Shown piece after piece: positions 1 through 8,626 of a stretch of DNA of 33,809 bases. The first letter of the stretch is position 1. Each line of letters starts with the position of its first letter. A model generated the notes under the pieces. It searched no databases, had not been told where the DNA came from, and worked only from the letters and a program-made list of their open reading frames with translations. The DNA is from Bacteroidota bacterium (GTDB lineage: Bacteria > Bacteroidota > Bacteroidia > Bacteroidales > ML635J-15), in assembly GCA_029558535.1 (NCBI GenBank), contig JAKQEK010000035.1, forward strand, positions 1 to 33,809, in the 5' to 3' direction. Made by a program: the position numbers and the translations under genes.

Positions 1-410
1 GCAATACTCAGACTTGCACCTGATGATACAATTAAGCTGCCACTAATGTTCAGCACCCTTGTTGCACCATTACCGATTATTGCGTTTGTATTGCTAACAA
101 CAAAATCATTATTAACTGTTAATGTACGACCATTTGTACTAAAATTTATTGTACCACCCTGCAAAAAAAGGTCATTTACTGACGAAGACGCATTCACAAC
201 AACAGTAATTCCCGCACAAATATACGCATCATCTCCGGCTCCCGGCACCCCGAAGCCGCCTGCACCACCACAAGAGGATGCCCAGGTTGCTGCAGCATTC
301 CAATTCCCGTTTGTTACTGCATAATAATCAGCAGACAATAAAATATTAACAGAAGTAAGCAATACAACTGCAACAAGTAAAAACCGAGAAATTGAGTAAA
401 AAAACTTCAT
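1..410 (-). CDS. Secreted surface protein, 5' part (runs off the window)
   Basis: Reading leftward from an ATG at 410, the frame stays open for 136 codons to the window edge, so the 3' end is missing. The first ~26 residues are a clear export signal (MKFFYSISRFLLVAVVLLTS...LLSA). The mature start reads YYAVTNGNWNAAATWASSCG, followed by GDDAYICAG and a run of beta-rich Asn/Thr/Val text. This is the same opening as the large protein at 10739 (YYSRQNGNWTTSSTWS, then SSDNVVICDG), so the two are paralogues of a Bacteroidota surface family whose members normally end in a T9SS sorting domain. That domain would lie outside the window. Function is inferred only as a secreted adhesin-like protein. No enzyme motif is visible. 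The start is supported by the signal peptide directly behind the ATG. Confidence 0.8.
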   Translation of the reverse strand, partial: MKFFYSISRFLLVAVVLLTSVNILLSADYYAVTNGNWNAAATWASSCGGAGGFGVPGAGDDAYICAGITVVVNASSSVNDLFLQGGTINFSTNGRTLTVNNDFVVSNTNAIIGNGATRVLNISGSLIVSSGASLSI

Positions 411-872
411 TTATTAGTTTAAGTTTTTTACAAATCGCGATAAAAATAATATATATTTTTTACACTTATTAATATATTATTTTATATTAATGTTAAATTA
501 TACTCATTATTATTAATGATTATAGTTAATGCTCTTATTATAGGACGAATTGCATTTTTTAACAAACTTACAGTAAAACTTTAATTTTTATTGTTATTTG
601 TACTTCCAATCCTTAATTTTTGTTTTGTACAAATGGAAAAATTACTTCTAAAATGCAAATACTCCCGAAAAGTCGGGACAAGTTATGACAAAAGCGAATA
701 TTAGATACCAGCTAAATAATTACAGTTTATTAAAGATAAGCAACAAACTTCACAAAATAGATAGCTTGACAAATCTTACGCAAGACATTTTTATGTTTTA
801 AAATACATAAAAGTACTTGCTAAATTAAAATTTCTTTAATAAACTTGTAGCTGACTTTAAACATATAAAAAT
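411..872. other. Gene-free divergent intergenic region
   Basis: This very AT-rich 462-base gap separates the divergent genes at 410 (-) and 873 (+), so it must hold both promoters, but I see no exact TAnnTTTG box well placed for either. It contains an 8-bp inverted repeat (TTAATATA 469-476, TATATTAA 483-490) and a short GC-rich hairpin at 663-678. No coding frame looks real. Confidence 0.6.
663..678. repeat. Small perfect hairpin TCCCGA-AAAG-TCGGGA
   Basis: A 6-bp perfect stem with a 4-base loop stands out in otherwise AT-rich spacer DNA. It has no T tract, so it is not a normal terminator for either flanking gene, both of which start at this gap. It may be a dispersed palindrome. Purpose unknown. 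Confidence 0.5.
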
Positions 873-2183
873 ATGAATACTCCTGTAAATATAAATATCG
901 TAAACGAGGAGATTGCAAAATCTGGTTTAAAAGATCTTGGTAAAGCCACAATTCGCGAGATTGTTGGATTGGTAAACAAAATTCAGAATATTTCCGGTGT
1001 AAAATATATGAGAATGGAAATGGGTGTACCTGGATTAAAACCACCGAAAATAGGTATTGAAGCCGAGATTGAAGCTTTAGAGTCAGGCGTTGCCTCTGAT
1101 TACCCGATGGTTGACGGGGTTAAAGTTTTAAAGGATGAAGCCTCGAAATTTGTTAAAAATTTTATGGGTATTGATATAAGTCCCGACTCTTGTATTCCTA
1201 CTGTTGGATCTATGCAAGGATCTTATGCGATTTTCCTACTCTGTGCGAATCTTAACCCACAAAAAGATACTGCTTTATTTATTGATCCGGGCTTTCCTGT
1301 TCAAAAACAGCAATTCAGAGTTATGGGCCATAAATTTGAAAGTTTTGATGTCTATAATTATCGCGGCGAAGCACTTAGAGAAAAACTGGAATCATTTTTA
1401 TCAAAAGGTAATATCAACTCAATTATTTATTCAAATCCAAATAATCCAAGTTGGATTTGTTTTACGGATGACGAACTTAAAATTATTGGAGAACTTGCAA
1501 ATAAATATGATGTAATAGTAATTGAAGACCTTGCCTATTTTGGCATGGATTTTCGCAAAGATTTATATCATCCGGGTAAACCGCCTTATCAAGTTTCTGT
1601 AGCAAATTATACAGACAATTACGTTTTATTGATTTCGGGATCCAAAGCTTTCAGCTATGCCGGTCAACGTATTGCAGTCGCTGCAATTTCGGATAAAATA
1701 TTTAATAGAGAATATCCTTATCTTACTGACAGATTCGGTTGTGATAAATTTGGTTATACATTCGTTCTAAGAATAATTTATTCCCTTAGTTCAGGAGCAT
1801 CTCATTCGGCACAGTACGCTCTCGCAGCTATGATGAAAGCTGCAAATAGCGGAGAATTCAACTTCATCGAAGAAGTAAAAGAATATGGGAATCGAGCTCA
1901 TATTATGAAAAAAATGTTTACGGACGCGGGTTTTCAAATTGTTTATGATAAAGATCTTGATGAAGATATTGCAGATGGATTTTATTTTACAATCTCATAT
2001 CCAGGATTGAGTGGCGGAGAATTAGTTAAAGAGCTTTTGTATTACGGAATCAGTGCCATTTCGCTCGGAACGTCAGGTAGTTTACGTACCGAAGGATTAC
2101 GTGCTTGTGTGTCTCAAATTACAAGCGATAAAATGCCTGTTCTTGATGAGAGATTAAAAATGTTTAAGTTAAATCACAACTAG
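873..2183 (+). CDS. PLP-dependent aminotransferase, class I/II
   Basis: This 436-residue protein has the fold-type I aminotransferase signatures in order. A glycine/serine stretch GSMQGSYA (about 112-119) sits where the cofactor phosphate binds. SNPNNPSW (187-194) is the conserved Asn-Pro motif, IEDLAYFG (217-224) carries the Asp and Tyr that hold the pyridine ring, and SGSKAFSYAGQR (255-266) has the Schiff-base lysine at 258. An Arg near the C-terminus (GLRACVS) is suited to binding the substrate carboxylate. Length is normal. The substrate cannot be read from the sequence. The ATG at 873 gives a full N-terminal arm. The gene lies 9 bp before a small membrane protein gene and is probably co-transcribed with it and the HD hydrolase. 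Confidence 0.88.
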   Translation: MNTPVNINIVNEEIAKSGLKDLGKATIREIVGLVNKIQNISGVKYMRMEMGVPGLKPPKIGIEAEIEALESGVASDYPMVDGVKVLKDEASKFVKNFMGIDISPDSCIPTVGSMQGSYAIFLLCANLNPQKDTALFIDPGFPVQKQQFRVMGHKFESFDVYNYRGEALREKLESFLSKGNINSIIYSNPNNPSWICFTDDELKIIGELANKYDVIVIEDLAYFGMDFRKDLYHPGKPPYQVSVANYTDNYVLLISGSKAFSYAGQRIAVAAISDKIFNREYPYLTDRFGCDKFGYTFVLRIIYSLSSGASHSAQYALAAMMKAANSGEFNFIEEVKEYGNRAHIMKKMFTDAGFQIVYDKDLDEDIADGFYFTISYPGLSGGELVKELLYYGISAISLGTSGSLRTEGLRACVSQITSDKMPVLDERLKMFKLNHN

Positions 2184-2192
2184 ATTTATATT

Positions 2193-2531
2193 ATGGCACT
2201 GACAGTAAACACAACTAAATATGATGCACAATCACTTAGTGATTTTCTTGCAAATTCTTTTCCTGAATATAAAATCAAAATACAGAACAAGACTACTCTT
2301 CTTTTTGTAAAAGGAAAAATAATGACAGTAGTACGCATTCGACAGAATAAATTAACAGTACATGGCGATCTTTACACTAAAGACCCTGTAATATTAATTC
2401 TCGTAATTTTAGGAATTTTAAGTGGTGTAATCGGAGTTTTTATAATTTTGGGTATTCTTTACATCATTTTCGCAAAAGCTATCAAATCACAAAAAAATAA
2501 AGTTTACTCATTACTTAAAGAAAATGCCTGA
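2193..2531 (+). CDS. Small membrane protein of unknown function
   Basis: This 112-residue protein has a soluble N-terminal ~65 residues (sheet/helix mix, basic patch around VRIRQNK) and then one long hydrophobic stretch (about 70-97, rich in Ile/Leu/Val/Gly), which may be one bent or two short membrane passes. A basic, Lys-rich tail follows. I do not recognise the family. Its stop overlaps the start of the HD-domain gene by 8 bases (ATGCCTGA), and it begins 9 bp after the aminotransferase, so translational coupling in a three-gene unit is likely. No signal peptide is visible, so the N-terminal domain probably faces the cytoplasm. Confidence 0.7.
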   Translation: MALTVNTTKYDAQSLSDFLANSFPEYKIKIQNKTTLLFVKGKIMTVVRIRQNKLTVHGDLYTKDPVILILVILGILSGVIGVFIILGILYIIFAKAIKSQKNKVYSLLKENA

Positions 2532-3294
2532 TATAAACGATTTTATTAAAATTTTTGATAATTACTGCGACGGATTTCTAAAGAAAACAACATCAGCAAA
2601 TACACATGAGAATATTCAATTAAAAATCACTCATAGTAAAAATGTCTTTTATCATTGTAGCGAAATTGCTAAATCTGAAAAATTAAGTAAAGAGCAGCAA
2701 TATGTCGCCGAAATTTGCGGGTTATTTCACGACATTGGACGTTTTGAGCAATTTACTGTATATAATACTTTCAGAGATGACTATTCCGTTTATCATGGAG
2801 CATTAGGAGTCGAAGTTCTAAAAAAAGAAAAATTTCTCGAAAAACTTTCAGAAGATATTCAGGAAATAATTTTAACTGCTGTTTACAATCATGGTTTAAT
2901 AGAAATTCCAAAAAATACTAAAGCCGATAAGTTATATTTTTCAAAATTAGTCAGAGATGCCGATAAAGCAGATATTTTCAGGATAGTTGCTCATTATTAT
3001 CATAGCACAGGACCTAGAAATATTGCTTTGGAATACGGACTTGAGGATATTCCGGTAATTTCTCCTGAAGTCTTCAGACAATTTTGCGACCGCCAAATGA
3101 TTTCAAAAGAAAACCTAAAAACTCTTAATGATTTTAAAACTATGCAATTAGCATGGATTTTTGATATAAATTTTAGTTACACTACTGAATTTATAATACG
3201 AAATCAATATTTAGATACCGTTATGTCAAGTATTACAGACGAAAGATATAAGGACAAGATGAATCAAATTATAAAAGAGAAATTATATGTGTAA
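2524..3294 (+). CDS. HD-domain metal-dependent phosphohydrolase
   Basis: This 256-residue soluble protein has the HD superfamily pattern of metal ligands: His37 in ITHS, the His-Asp pair at 69-70 (GLFHDIGRFEQF), further histidines at 91 (VYHGALG) and 123 (YNHGL), and Asp145/Asp147 in VRDADKADI. These families cleave phosphomonoesters or phosphodiesters such as nucleotides. The substrate here is unknown. The C-terminal ~80 residues are helical without a named motif. The gene overlaps the end of the small membrane protein gene by 8 bases and ends facing the beta-helix gene on the other strand, so it closes the transcription unit starting at 873. Confidence 0.82.
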   Translation: MPDINDFIKIFDNYCDGFLKKTTSANTHENIQLKITHSKNVFYHCSEIAKSEKLSKEQQYVAEICGLFHDIGRFEQFTVYNTFRDDYSVYHGALGVEVLKKEKFLEKLSEDIQEIILTAVYNHGLIEIPKNTKADKLYFSKLVRDADKADIFRIVAHYYHSTGPRNIALEYGLEDIPVISPEVFRQFCDRQMISKENLKTLNDFKTMQLAWIFDINFSYTTEFIIRNQYLDTVMSSITDERYKDKMNQIIKEKLYV

Positions 3295-3320
3295 AAAGCT
3301 CCAAAACTTTCTTTAGAATC

Positions 3321-4187
3321 CTAAAAATCAAAACCATTATTACTAAATTTACATCCAACAACAATAAAATTAGAGTCATTATTTACAAATGATTGAATCT
3401 TATTGTTCTTAAATTCACACTTTTTCACCCAAATATCTGAACTTAGTTTAGTTTCATCTTCAGTATAGCCAAACCATATATTTTCGTCAATACTAAATAA
3501 ATGAGGCATAAATTCATTAGTGTAATTATCTTTAAAAGTACATTTCTCAAAACTAATATTGTAACAATTCATAATTTCTATCAAATTAAATTCACCGGTA
3601 TTTCTAAACATGGTTTTCTTAAAACTAATATCATTACTGTCATATAAATATAGCAAACCATAAGAACAATCATGTATTTCTGAATTTATTACGCTAACGT
3701 CACTACACAGATTTGCATTTATCCCAACAGTGCCACAGCCATAAAGTGAACATGATTTTATTACGATATTTGAACATTCGGTAAATGAAAGAACTCCTCC
3801 CGCACAATATCCCTTTTCGGTATGTCCGAATGTAATACCTTCTATTCTCAGATTATTACAACTAATAAACGTCATAACCCATGCATAACGAGGTTCAATT
3901 AGTATTTTGACATCACCTTTCCCTTTTATTGTAAGATTGTGTACTTCGGTTAAAACTGGCTCATAACCATCATAGTTGTTATAAGTTCCAACATTAACAT
4001 TGTTTATTTCTTCGATCACAGAAGTTAAATTATATGTCCCCGGCGCTAATTCGATAGTTGTATTCGATTTTATCGCATTAAGAAAATCAAGAGTATTATC
4101 AACTTTAACAACATTTTGCGAAATTAAATTGATTGACAAAAACAATACTGTCACACAAAATAATACAACAAATTTTTCTCTTTTCAT
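3321..4187 (-). CDS. Secreted right-handed beta-helix protein
   Basis: This 288-residue protein starts with a signal peptide (about 1-24, ending near LISQ). Residues ~30-60 (LDFLNAIKSNTTIELAPGTY) resemble the N-terminal cap of NosD/pectate-lyase-like parallel beta helices. After that come rungs of about 22-24 residues with the pattern 'N-hydrophobic-x-hydrophobic-x-x-C/S', for example CNNLRIEGITFG, CSNIVIKSCSLYGC, CSDVSVINSEIHDC and CYNISFEKCTFKDN. Such folds bind or cut polysaccharide, or act as structural surface proteins. No catalytic residues can be assigned, and there is no T9SS tail. It has its own promoter (box at 4217-4224) and is divergent from the phosphohexomutase gene. Confidence 0.78.
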   Translation of the reverse strand: MKREKFVVLFCVTVLFLSINLISQNVVKVDNTLDFLNAIKSNTTIELAPGTYNLTSVIEEINNVNVGTYNNYDGYEPVLTEVHNLTIKGKGDVKILIEPRYAWVMTFISCNNLRIEGITFGHTEKGYCAGGVLSFTECSNIVIKSCSLYGCGTVGINANLCSDVSVINSEIHDCSYGLLYLYDSNDISFKKTMFRNTGEFNLIEIMNCYNISFEKCTFKDNYTNEFMPHLFSIDENIWFGYTEDETKLSSDIWVKKCEFKNNKIQSFVNNDSNFIVVGCKFSNNGFDF

Positions 4188-4216
4188 AATTTAATAAATA
4201 ACTGATTAATAACATT

Positions 4217-4244
4217 CAAATATAATCTAAAAACACTTATCAAA
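4217..4244 (-). promoter_or_regulatory. Promoter for the beta-helix gene
   Basis: On the minus strand, TATATTTG (4217-4224) matches the Bacteroidota -7 box TAnnTTTG exactly. A TTTG (4241-4244) lies 16 bases upstream as a -33 element. The start codon at 4187 is 29 bases downstream of the box. Confidence 0.6.
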
Positions 4245-4256
4245 TAAAAAATATTG

Positions 4257-4264
4257 TATTTTTG
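4257..4264 (+). promoter_or_regulatory. -7 box for the phosphohexomutase gene
   Basis: TATTTTTG matches TAnnTTTG exactly and ends 11 bases before the ATG at 4276, which implies a very short leader. A -33 element is not obvious. Confidence 0.5.
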
Positions 4265-4275
4265 AAGAAAAAAAC

Positions 4276-5640
4276 ATGAAAGCATTTAAAGCATACGACA
4301 TCAGAGGAATTTACAACAAAGATTTTAATAAAGAAGATGTTTATAAAATTGGATATTTTTTACCCAGGGTACTTAATACGACCAAAATTCTTGTCGGTAG
4401 GGATGTCAGAGAATCTTCACCTGAAATACTGGAATATTTAACCAAAGGCATTACTGATGCGGGCGCAGATCTTCATTTTGCCGGATTAGCAACTACGCCA
4501 ATGATTTATTGGGCTACAGCTAAATTTGGTTTCGAAGCATCTGTGATGATTACAGCCTCTCACAACCCTGCAGAATACAATGGACTTAAAGTATCCGGTA
4601 AAAATGCCAGACCTGTGGGATACGATACAGGACTTAATGAAATTGAAAAATTGATACAGACTGATAAAATTGTACCTGTTTCGAATAAGGGAAAGTTTTA
4701 TGAAATAAATGTCAGAGATTCTTATTTCGATTTTTTGAAGCAATATGTTCCGGACATAAAAAATCTTAAAATTAGTATGGACTGCAGCAATGGTATGGCA
4801 GGATTATTTATCAAAGAATTACTTGGACCGGAAGTAATGTACTTTTTCGATGAACTTGACGGAAGATTTCCTAATCATGAAGCTAATCCGCTTGTTCCAA
4901 AAAACATTGTTGATTTGCAAAATCATGTAAAAAAGAACATGTCAGATATCGGAGTAATTTATGACGGTGATGCTGACAGAGTAATGTTTGTAGATGAAAA
5001 CTCCGAATTTATTTCTCCGGATTTAATGATTGCTGTCCTTGCTCATTATTTTCTTGAAGAAAAAGGATTAAAAGGGAAAGTCATTCAGGATATACGCACG
5101 TCAAAAGCCGTTGGTGAATATATCTCGCAATGGGGAAGCACAATGGAAATGTGGCGTGTCGGAAGAGCTTATGCTGCAACGAAACTTAAAGAAATTGACG
5201 GTATTTTTGGCGGAGAACTGGCAGGACATTATTATTTTAAGGATTTTTATTATTCCGATTCAGGGATATTGGCAAGCTTGATAATATTAAGAATCGTTGC
5301 AAAAATGAAACAAAAAGGAATAAGTATTTCGCAACTAATTTCTAAAATCAAAAAATATCAAAATTCAGGCGAAATTAACTTTAAAATAGAAGATAAATCA
5401 GGGGCTATGGATGCCGTTATAAGCTATTTTAAATCACTCGAAAAACCTGAAGCATATTTTGACTTTGATGGTTACCGAATAGAATATAAAGACTGGTGGC
5501 TTAATATCAGACCTTCAAACACAGAGCCATATCTAAGATTTTTAGCCGAAGCTAATTCACCACAACTTCTCGAAGAGATTAAAGAACAGGTTTTTGGTAT
5601 TATTGAAGGATATGGTGGCGAATTTACAGAAGGACATTAG
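4276..5640 (+). CDS. Phosphomannomutase/phosphoglucomutase (phosphohexomutase family)
   Basis: This enzyme interconverts hexose-6-phosphate and hexose-1-phosphate for sugar-nucleotide synthesis. All four family sites are present in its 454 residues: the phosphoserine loop TASHNP (93-98, Ser95), the Mg-binding loop DGDADR (230-235), the sugar-specificity loop GGELAGH (312-318), and the C-terminal phosphate loop RPSNTEP (412-418). The N-terminal AYDIRG is also typical. Length is normal. The specificity loop fits a mannose/glucose phosphomutase, but ManB and Pgm cannot be separated by eye. It is transcribed alone, convergent with the SLT-like gene. A weak palindrome (TTATTG/CAATAA, 5642-5655) follows the stop. 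Confidence 0.93.
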   Translation: MKAFKAYDIRGIYNKDFNKEDVYKIGYFLPRVLNTTKILVGRDVRESSPEILEYLTKGITDAGADLHFAGLATTPMIYWATAKFGFEASVMITASHNPAEYNGLKVSGKNARPVGYDTGLNEIEKLIQTDKIVPVSNKGKFYEINVRDSYFDFLKQYVPDIKNLKISMDCSNGMAGLFIKELLGPEVMYFFDELDGRFPNHEANPLVPKNIVDLQNHVKKNMSDIGVIYDGDADRVMFVDENSEFISPDLMIAVLAHYFLEEKGLKGKVIQDIRTSKAVGEYISQWGSTMEMWRVGRAYAATKLKEIDGIFGGELAGHYYFKDFYYSDSGILASLIILRIVAKMKQKGISISQLISKIKKYQNSGEINFKIEDKSGAMDAVISYFKSLEKPEAYFDFDGYRIEYKDWWLNIRPSNTEPYLRFLAEANSPQLLEEIKEQVFGIIEGYGGEFTEGH

Positions 5641-5668
5641 GTTATTGAACAATAATTTACATGGTCAC

Positions 5669-6370
5669 TTATAGGTCTAATTTGTTAATGTATAGATAAA
5701 AGAACCAAGAGATTTTGTAATATTTGTATTTTTCTTCTGAAAAATGTGGAAAACTATCAATTTCGCTAATTTTCTCAATTTGCGCTATCGTTTTGTTAAA
5801 ACCAATATTATAAGCTGAGGAATAAAACTTTAGTTTTGACTTAATACTAGAAAATTTTTGATTAGCTGATTTAGTTTCTACTATTATGCAGAATATCTCT
5901 AAATATTTTAATTGCCAGTTTATGTCTTCAAGCCTGGAAATTCTTTCTAATCGAGACTCTTTACTGTCAGGTTTGCTAAACAAACAATCAGAAAATAATG
6001 AATCTAAACTAGAGTCAAAAGCAATATGTCTTTCAATTTCTTCAACAAATGAGGGTTTCATTTGGAAGTATCCAATAGAAAAATCAGAATAATTTTGTCC
6101 ATTACTAATGTATAGAACTTTCAATGCATAAGATTCCACTTTGTCTTGTAAAAATCTATATTGTGAGATTTCGGGAGCTACGATAGAAAAAAGAAATTTG
6201 CCATCAACATTTATATTATTGGCAGCATTTTCAAAACTGTTTTTATTTTTCATATAGAACAAAATAGCTTCATTGCATTCTTTCTCGTATCTGTGCCAAT
6301 ATGCATTATCTGAAATAATAAGATTATTACACAGCAATAAAAGAATAATAGTAAAACAATATTTCATCAA
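5669..6370 (-). CDS. Exported lysozyme-like protein, possible lytic transglycosylase
   Basis: This 233-residue protein starts with a signal peptide (about 1-20). Three spaced motifs recall the SLT/lysozyme fold: SIVAPEISQY with a Glu at 67 where the catalytic acid would be, SIGYFQMKPS (98-107) like the usual G-x-x-Q-x-x-P segment, and YSSAYNIG (183-190) like the usual AYNAG. The spacing is reasonable for that fold, but overall similarity is weak, so peptidoglycan cleavage is an inference. The ~80 residues between the second and third motifs are charged and helical. Its start lies 9 bp after the stop of the GPY-repeat gene, so the two are almost surely one operon and may act together at the envelope. 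Confidence 0.55.
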   Translation of the reverse strand: MMKYCFTIILLLLCNNLIISDNAYWHRYEKECNEAILFYMKNKNSFENAANNINVDGKFLFSIVAPEISQYRFLQDKVESYALKVLYISNGQNYSDFSIGYFQMKPSFVEEIERHIAFDSSLDSLFSDCLFSKPDSKESRLERISRLEDINWQLKYLEIFCIIVETKSANQKFSSIKSKLKFYSSAYNIGFNKTIAQIEKISEIDSFPHFSEEKYKYYKISWFFYLYINKLDL

Positions 6371-6379
6371 TACAATTCT

Positions 6380-7885
6380 TTAATCAAGTTTATATTCGTA
6401 AACTACAAGTTCATTGCCCTCTAATATATTCCATACAAAGCTATTCCTTTCTTCATTATAGAAGGCGCTAAGAGCACTATTATCACCAAAATTCACACCA
6501 TCTATTATCACATATTGATTTTCACGTTCACTAATAAAATAATGTTTTTTATCATTAGAAAATAATTTAAATTTATTTTGGAATCTTTGAAAATGATGCT
6601 TTTGTTCTGGTTCTCCACCGTTATAATTATATCTTGCCGCATTACCAAGATCATTATAAGTAAAATCTAGAAATCCCTCTGCTATAAATTGTAAATCTTT
6701 AATATTTGAATAAGGTCCAAGAGTGTCTCCATCATAATACACAAATTCATAACTACGATTTTGTATCCATTCAATATATATGAAAGCTAGCTTGCCACTT
6801 TTAGATACAACAAAATAATATGATTGATAGTACGAGCCTATAATTTCGCCATCATATATAATATTATTAATATTAGAGGACTTTCCTATATCAGTATATG
6901 CATATATTATATTTCCATCATCTGTAATATGAGAGAATTTACAATTGCTATATGGCCCCTTAATTACCCCATCAATATTCAAGTAGGTATCTCTATATTC
7001 TCCCTCTTCATATGAATATAGTAATTTGCCATCTTCATTTATTGAAAGTCCATAATCATAAATACTATTTCTTGAAAATGGTCCAATAATATTACCATTA
7101 TGATTAACATAGCACCCAAAAGAGTTGTCATTTTCATTAAATACAAAAGCGTATTGTCCATCATCTGTAAACACAAGGTCTGAGCATCTTTTAAATGGGC
7201 CATATATTGAATCACCATTATAATTAATAAATTGCTCTCTATTTTCATTATAATAGTGAAAAGCAAACTTTCCATTCTCAGCAATATATGTGCTTCTAAC
7301 ATTTGAGTAAGGACCAAATATTTTACTATTTGCATTAACGAAATATTGACCTTCTTTTTTAAAAGAAAAGGCATATTTGCCTGATTCTTTTATATTATAT
7401 GGAAACCAGCCTTCAAAAGGACCTCTCACTATACCTTTGTCATTAAAATATGTTTTATTATCTAGCATATAAAAAAACTTTTTCTCTCCAACGATATTGA
7501 CATAATCATAAGGGCCATACTCTTCTCCATTAATATTTGCGTAATATAAATTGTCTTTCAAATATGATATTGAAAATGAATTTTGCACTTTTGGATTAAT
7601 ATACACGTTGTCAGGCCAATACAGATACTCATCCATATCTTCAACCACTCTAGATCCATTAAATACTAATGAATACTTTTTAGTTGATTTATTATAAACT
7701 AACGCTGCAAAATAATGTCCCTGCAAATCAGTCATAATAGTATACTCATTGTAGTGAATAATCTCTGTTGAGTCTAAAGTAAACAAGATTTTTCTTTCTA
7801 TATTTTGAGGTTCGCTTGACTGAGAGAGAGCATTATATTGAAATGCAATAATGAACAATGATATAATTATAATTGATTTTTTCAT
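6380..7885 (-). CDS. Secreted tandem GPY/GPF-repeat protein, possible beta-propeller
   Basis: This protein has 501 residues from the ATG at 7885. An in-frame ATG at 7927 would add 14 residues, but the promoter (7900-7928) sits between the two, and MKKSIIIISLFIIAFQYNALS is a clean signal peptide, so 7885 is preferred. The body is a chain of units of about 40-60 residues, each with a stretch like 'GKYAF.Y..' followed by '..NG..IYGPF/Y'. I count seven GPY/GPF copies plus one GSY. Alternating strands suggest a propeller-like or solenoid fold. There is no T9SS tail and no catalytic motif. I do not recognise a named family. It is first gene of an operon with the SLT-like gene. Confidence 0.7.
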   Translation of the reverse strand: MKKSIIIISLFIIAFQYNALSQSSEPQNIERKILFTLDSTEIIHYNEYTIMTDLQGHYFAALVYNKSTKKYSLVFNGSRVVEDMDEYLYWPDNVYINPKVQNSFSISYLKDNLYYANINGEEYGPYDYVNIVGEKKFFYMLDNKTYFNDKGIVRGPFEGWFPYNIKESGKYAFSFKKEGQYFVNANSKIFGPYSNVRSTYIAENGKFAFHYYNENREQFINYNGDSIYGPFKRCSDLVFTDDGQYAFVFNENDNSFGCYVNHNGNIIGPFSRNSIYDYGLSINEDGKLLYSYEEGEYRDTYLNIDGVIKGPYSNCKFSHITDDGNIIYAYTDIGKSSNINNIIYDGEIIGSYYQSYYFVVSKSGKLAFIYIEWIQNRSYEFVYYDGDTLGPYSNIKDLQFIAEGFLDFTYNDLGNAARYNYNGGEPEQKHHFQRFQNKFKLFSNDKKHYFISERENQYVIIDGVNFGDNSALSAFYNEERNSFVWNILEGNELVVYEYKLD

Positions 7886-7899
7886 GGTTAAATTATTAT

Positions 7900-7928
7900 C
7901 AAATTTACAAAAAATATAATAAAACAAA
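7900..7928 (-). promoter_or_regulatory. Promoter for the GPY-repeat/SLT-like operon
   Basis: On the minus strand, TTTG (7925-7928), a 17-base spacer and TAAATTTG (7900-7907) match the Bacteroidota -33/-7 consensus closely. The box lies 14 bases before the ATG at 7885 and downstream of the alternative ATG at 7927, which decides the start. Confidence 0.7.
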
Positions 7929-7944
7929 ACTAAGATTTATTTCA

Positions 7945-7975
7945 AAAAAGAAGACGTGCTTAAGCGTCTTTTTTT
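7945..7975 (-). terminator. Intrinsic terminator after the TPR-like gene
   Basis: The stem AAGACG (7951-7956) / CGTCTT (7965-7970) has an 8-base loop and is flanked by A and T runs on both sides, so it could work in either direction. It lies 22 bases past the stop of the minus-strand gene at 7998. Confidence 0.65.
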
Positions 7976-7997
7976 GTATATTTTTGAATTTAATATT

Positions 7998-8489
7998 TTA
8001 TTCATCGTCATCTTCTTCAAATTCTTCATCAAAGATTTTTTCAAATTCGGATTTCTTATCGTCTATTGTTTCAAAATTATTGCATTGCCTGATACGATCA
8101 GAATAATCTTTTTCAAGATCAAGATATGTCAGCAAGTCCTTTACTTTTAGGATTCCTGAATTTTTCATTCGTGAAAGATCATCCAAAAAACAATTCAGAC
8201 ATCTGCATGCTGCCGGCAAATTATTTAAATGATTAAAATAAATATCAATTAACATAATGTTTGCCTCAAATCTCATTGTTACATATTTCCTTGAATCAGT
8301 GGTAATTGAAATATTTTCCACAGCGATTTCCAAATCCGGAGCAGCTTCGGAGTAATGTCCTCTGTTGTATTCTTTTTCTCCGTTTTCAAAACTGTCGTCA
8401 GCAGCTTTTAAAAGTCTTGTGTTTTGTGCCGGAATATATAATATTGAGAAAATTCCAACAATGACAAGTAAAAATAATTTCTTTCCCAT
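7998..8489 (-). CDS. Exported TPR-like protein with acidic tail
   Basis: This 163-residue protein has a signal peptide (about 1-21, ending near YIPAQ). A helical region follows, with one TPR-like unit (DDSFENGEKEYNRGHYSEAAPDLEIAV, quoted in parts: ENGEKEYNRGHYSEAA is the core). Several cysteines lie mid-protein (PAACRCLNC) and again near QCNN. The last ~20 residues are strongly acidic (EEFEEDDDE). Specific function is unknown. It has its own terminator (7945-7975) and promoter (box at 8529-8536), so it is a single-gene unit, divergent from the PI-PLC-like gene. Confidence 0.7.
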   Translation of the reverse strand: MGKKLFLLVIVGIFSILYIPAQNTRLLKAADDSFENGEKEYNRGHYSEAAPDLEIAVENISITTDSRKYVTMRFEANIMLIDIYFNHLNNLPAACRCLNCFLDDLSRMKNSGILKVKDLLTYLDLEKDYSDRIRQCNNFETIDDKKSEFEKIFDEEFEEDDDE

Positions 8490-8528
8490 AGTAGTAGTTT
8501 TTGTTTTGTTTCTTTACAAATTGTTTAC

Positions 8529-8536
8529 CAAAAATA
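8529..8536 (-). promoter_or_regulatory. -7 box for the TPR-like gene
   Basis: The minus strand reads TATTTTTG, an exact TAnnTTTG match, 39 bases before the ATG at 8489. No clear -33 element. Confidence 0.5.
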
Positions 8537-8592
8537 CACATTTTTTTTATATACGAATTTCAACTTCAATGCATTTTTTTAAATATTTTTTT

Positions 8593-8600
8593 TATTTTTG
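8593..8600 (+). promoter_or_regulatory. -7 box for the PI-PLC-like gene
   Basis: TATTTTTG is an exact TAnnTTTG match that ends 26 bases before the TTG start at 8627. It is 56 bases from the divergent box at 8529-8536. Confidence 0.5.
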
Positions 8601-8626
8601 TTTATTGACTTATTAAGAAATAAAAA

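Noticed and set aside
1204..1515. A 103-codon frame inside the aminotransferase gene
   Set aside because: Shifted shadow of a gene with full catalytic motifs.
5642..5655. TTATTG/CAATAA palindrome after the phosphohexomutase gene as a terminator
   Set aside because: Stem is AT-only and short, with a 2-base loop and no real T tract.
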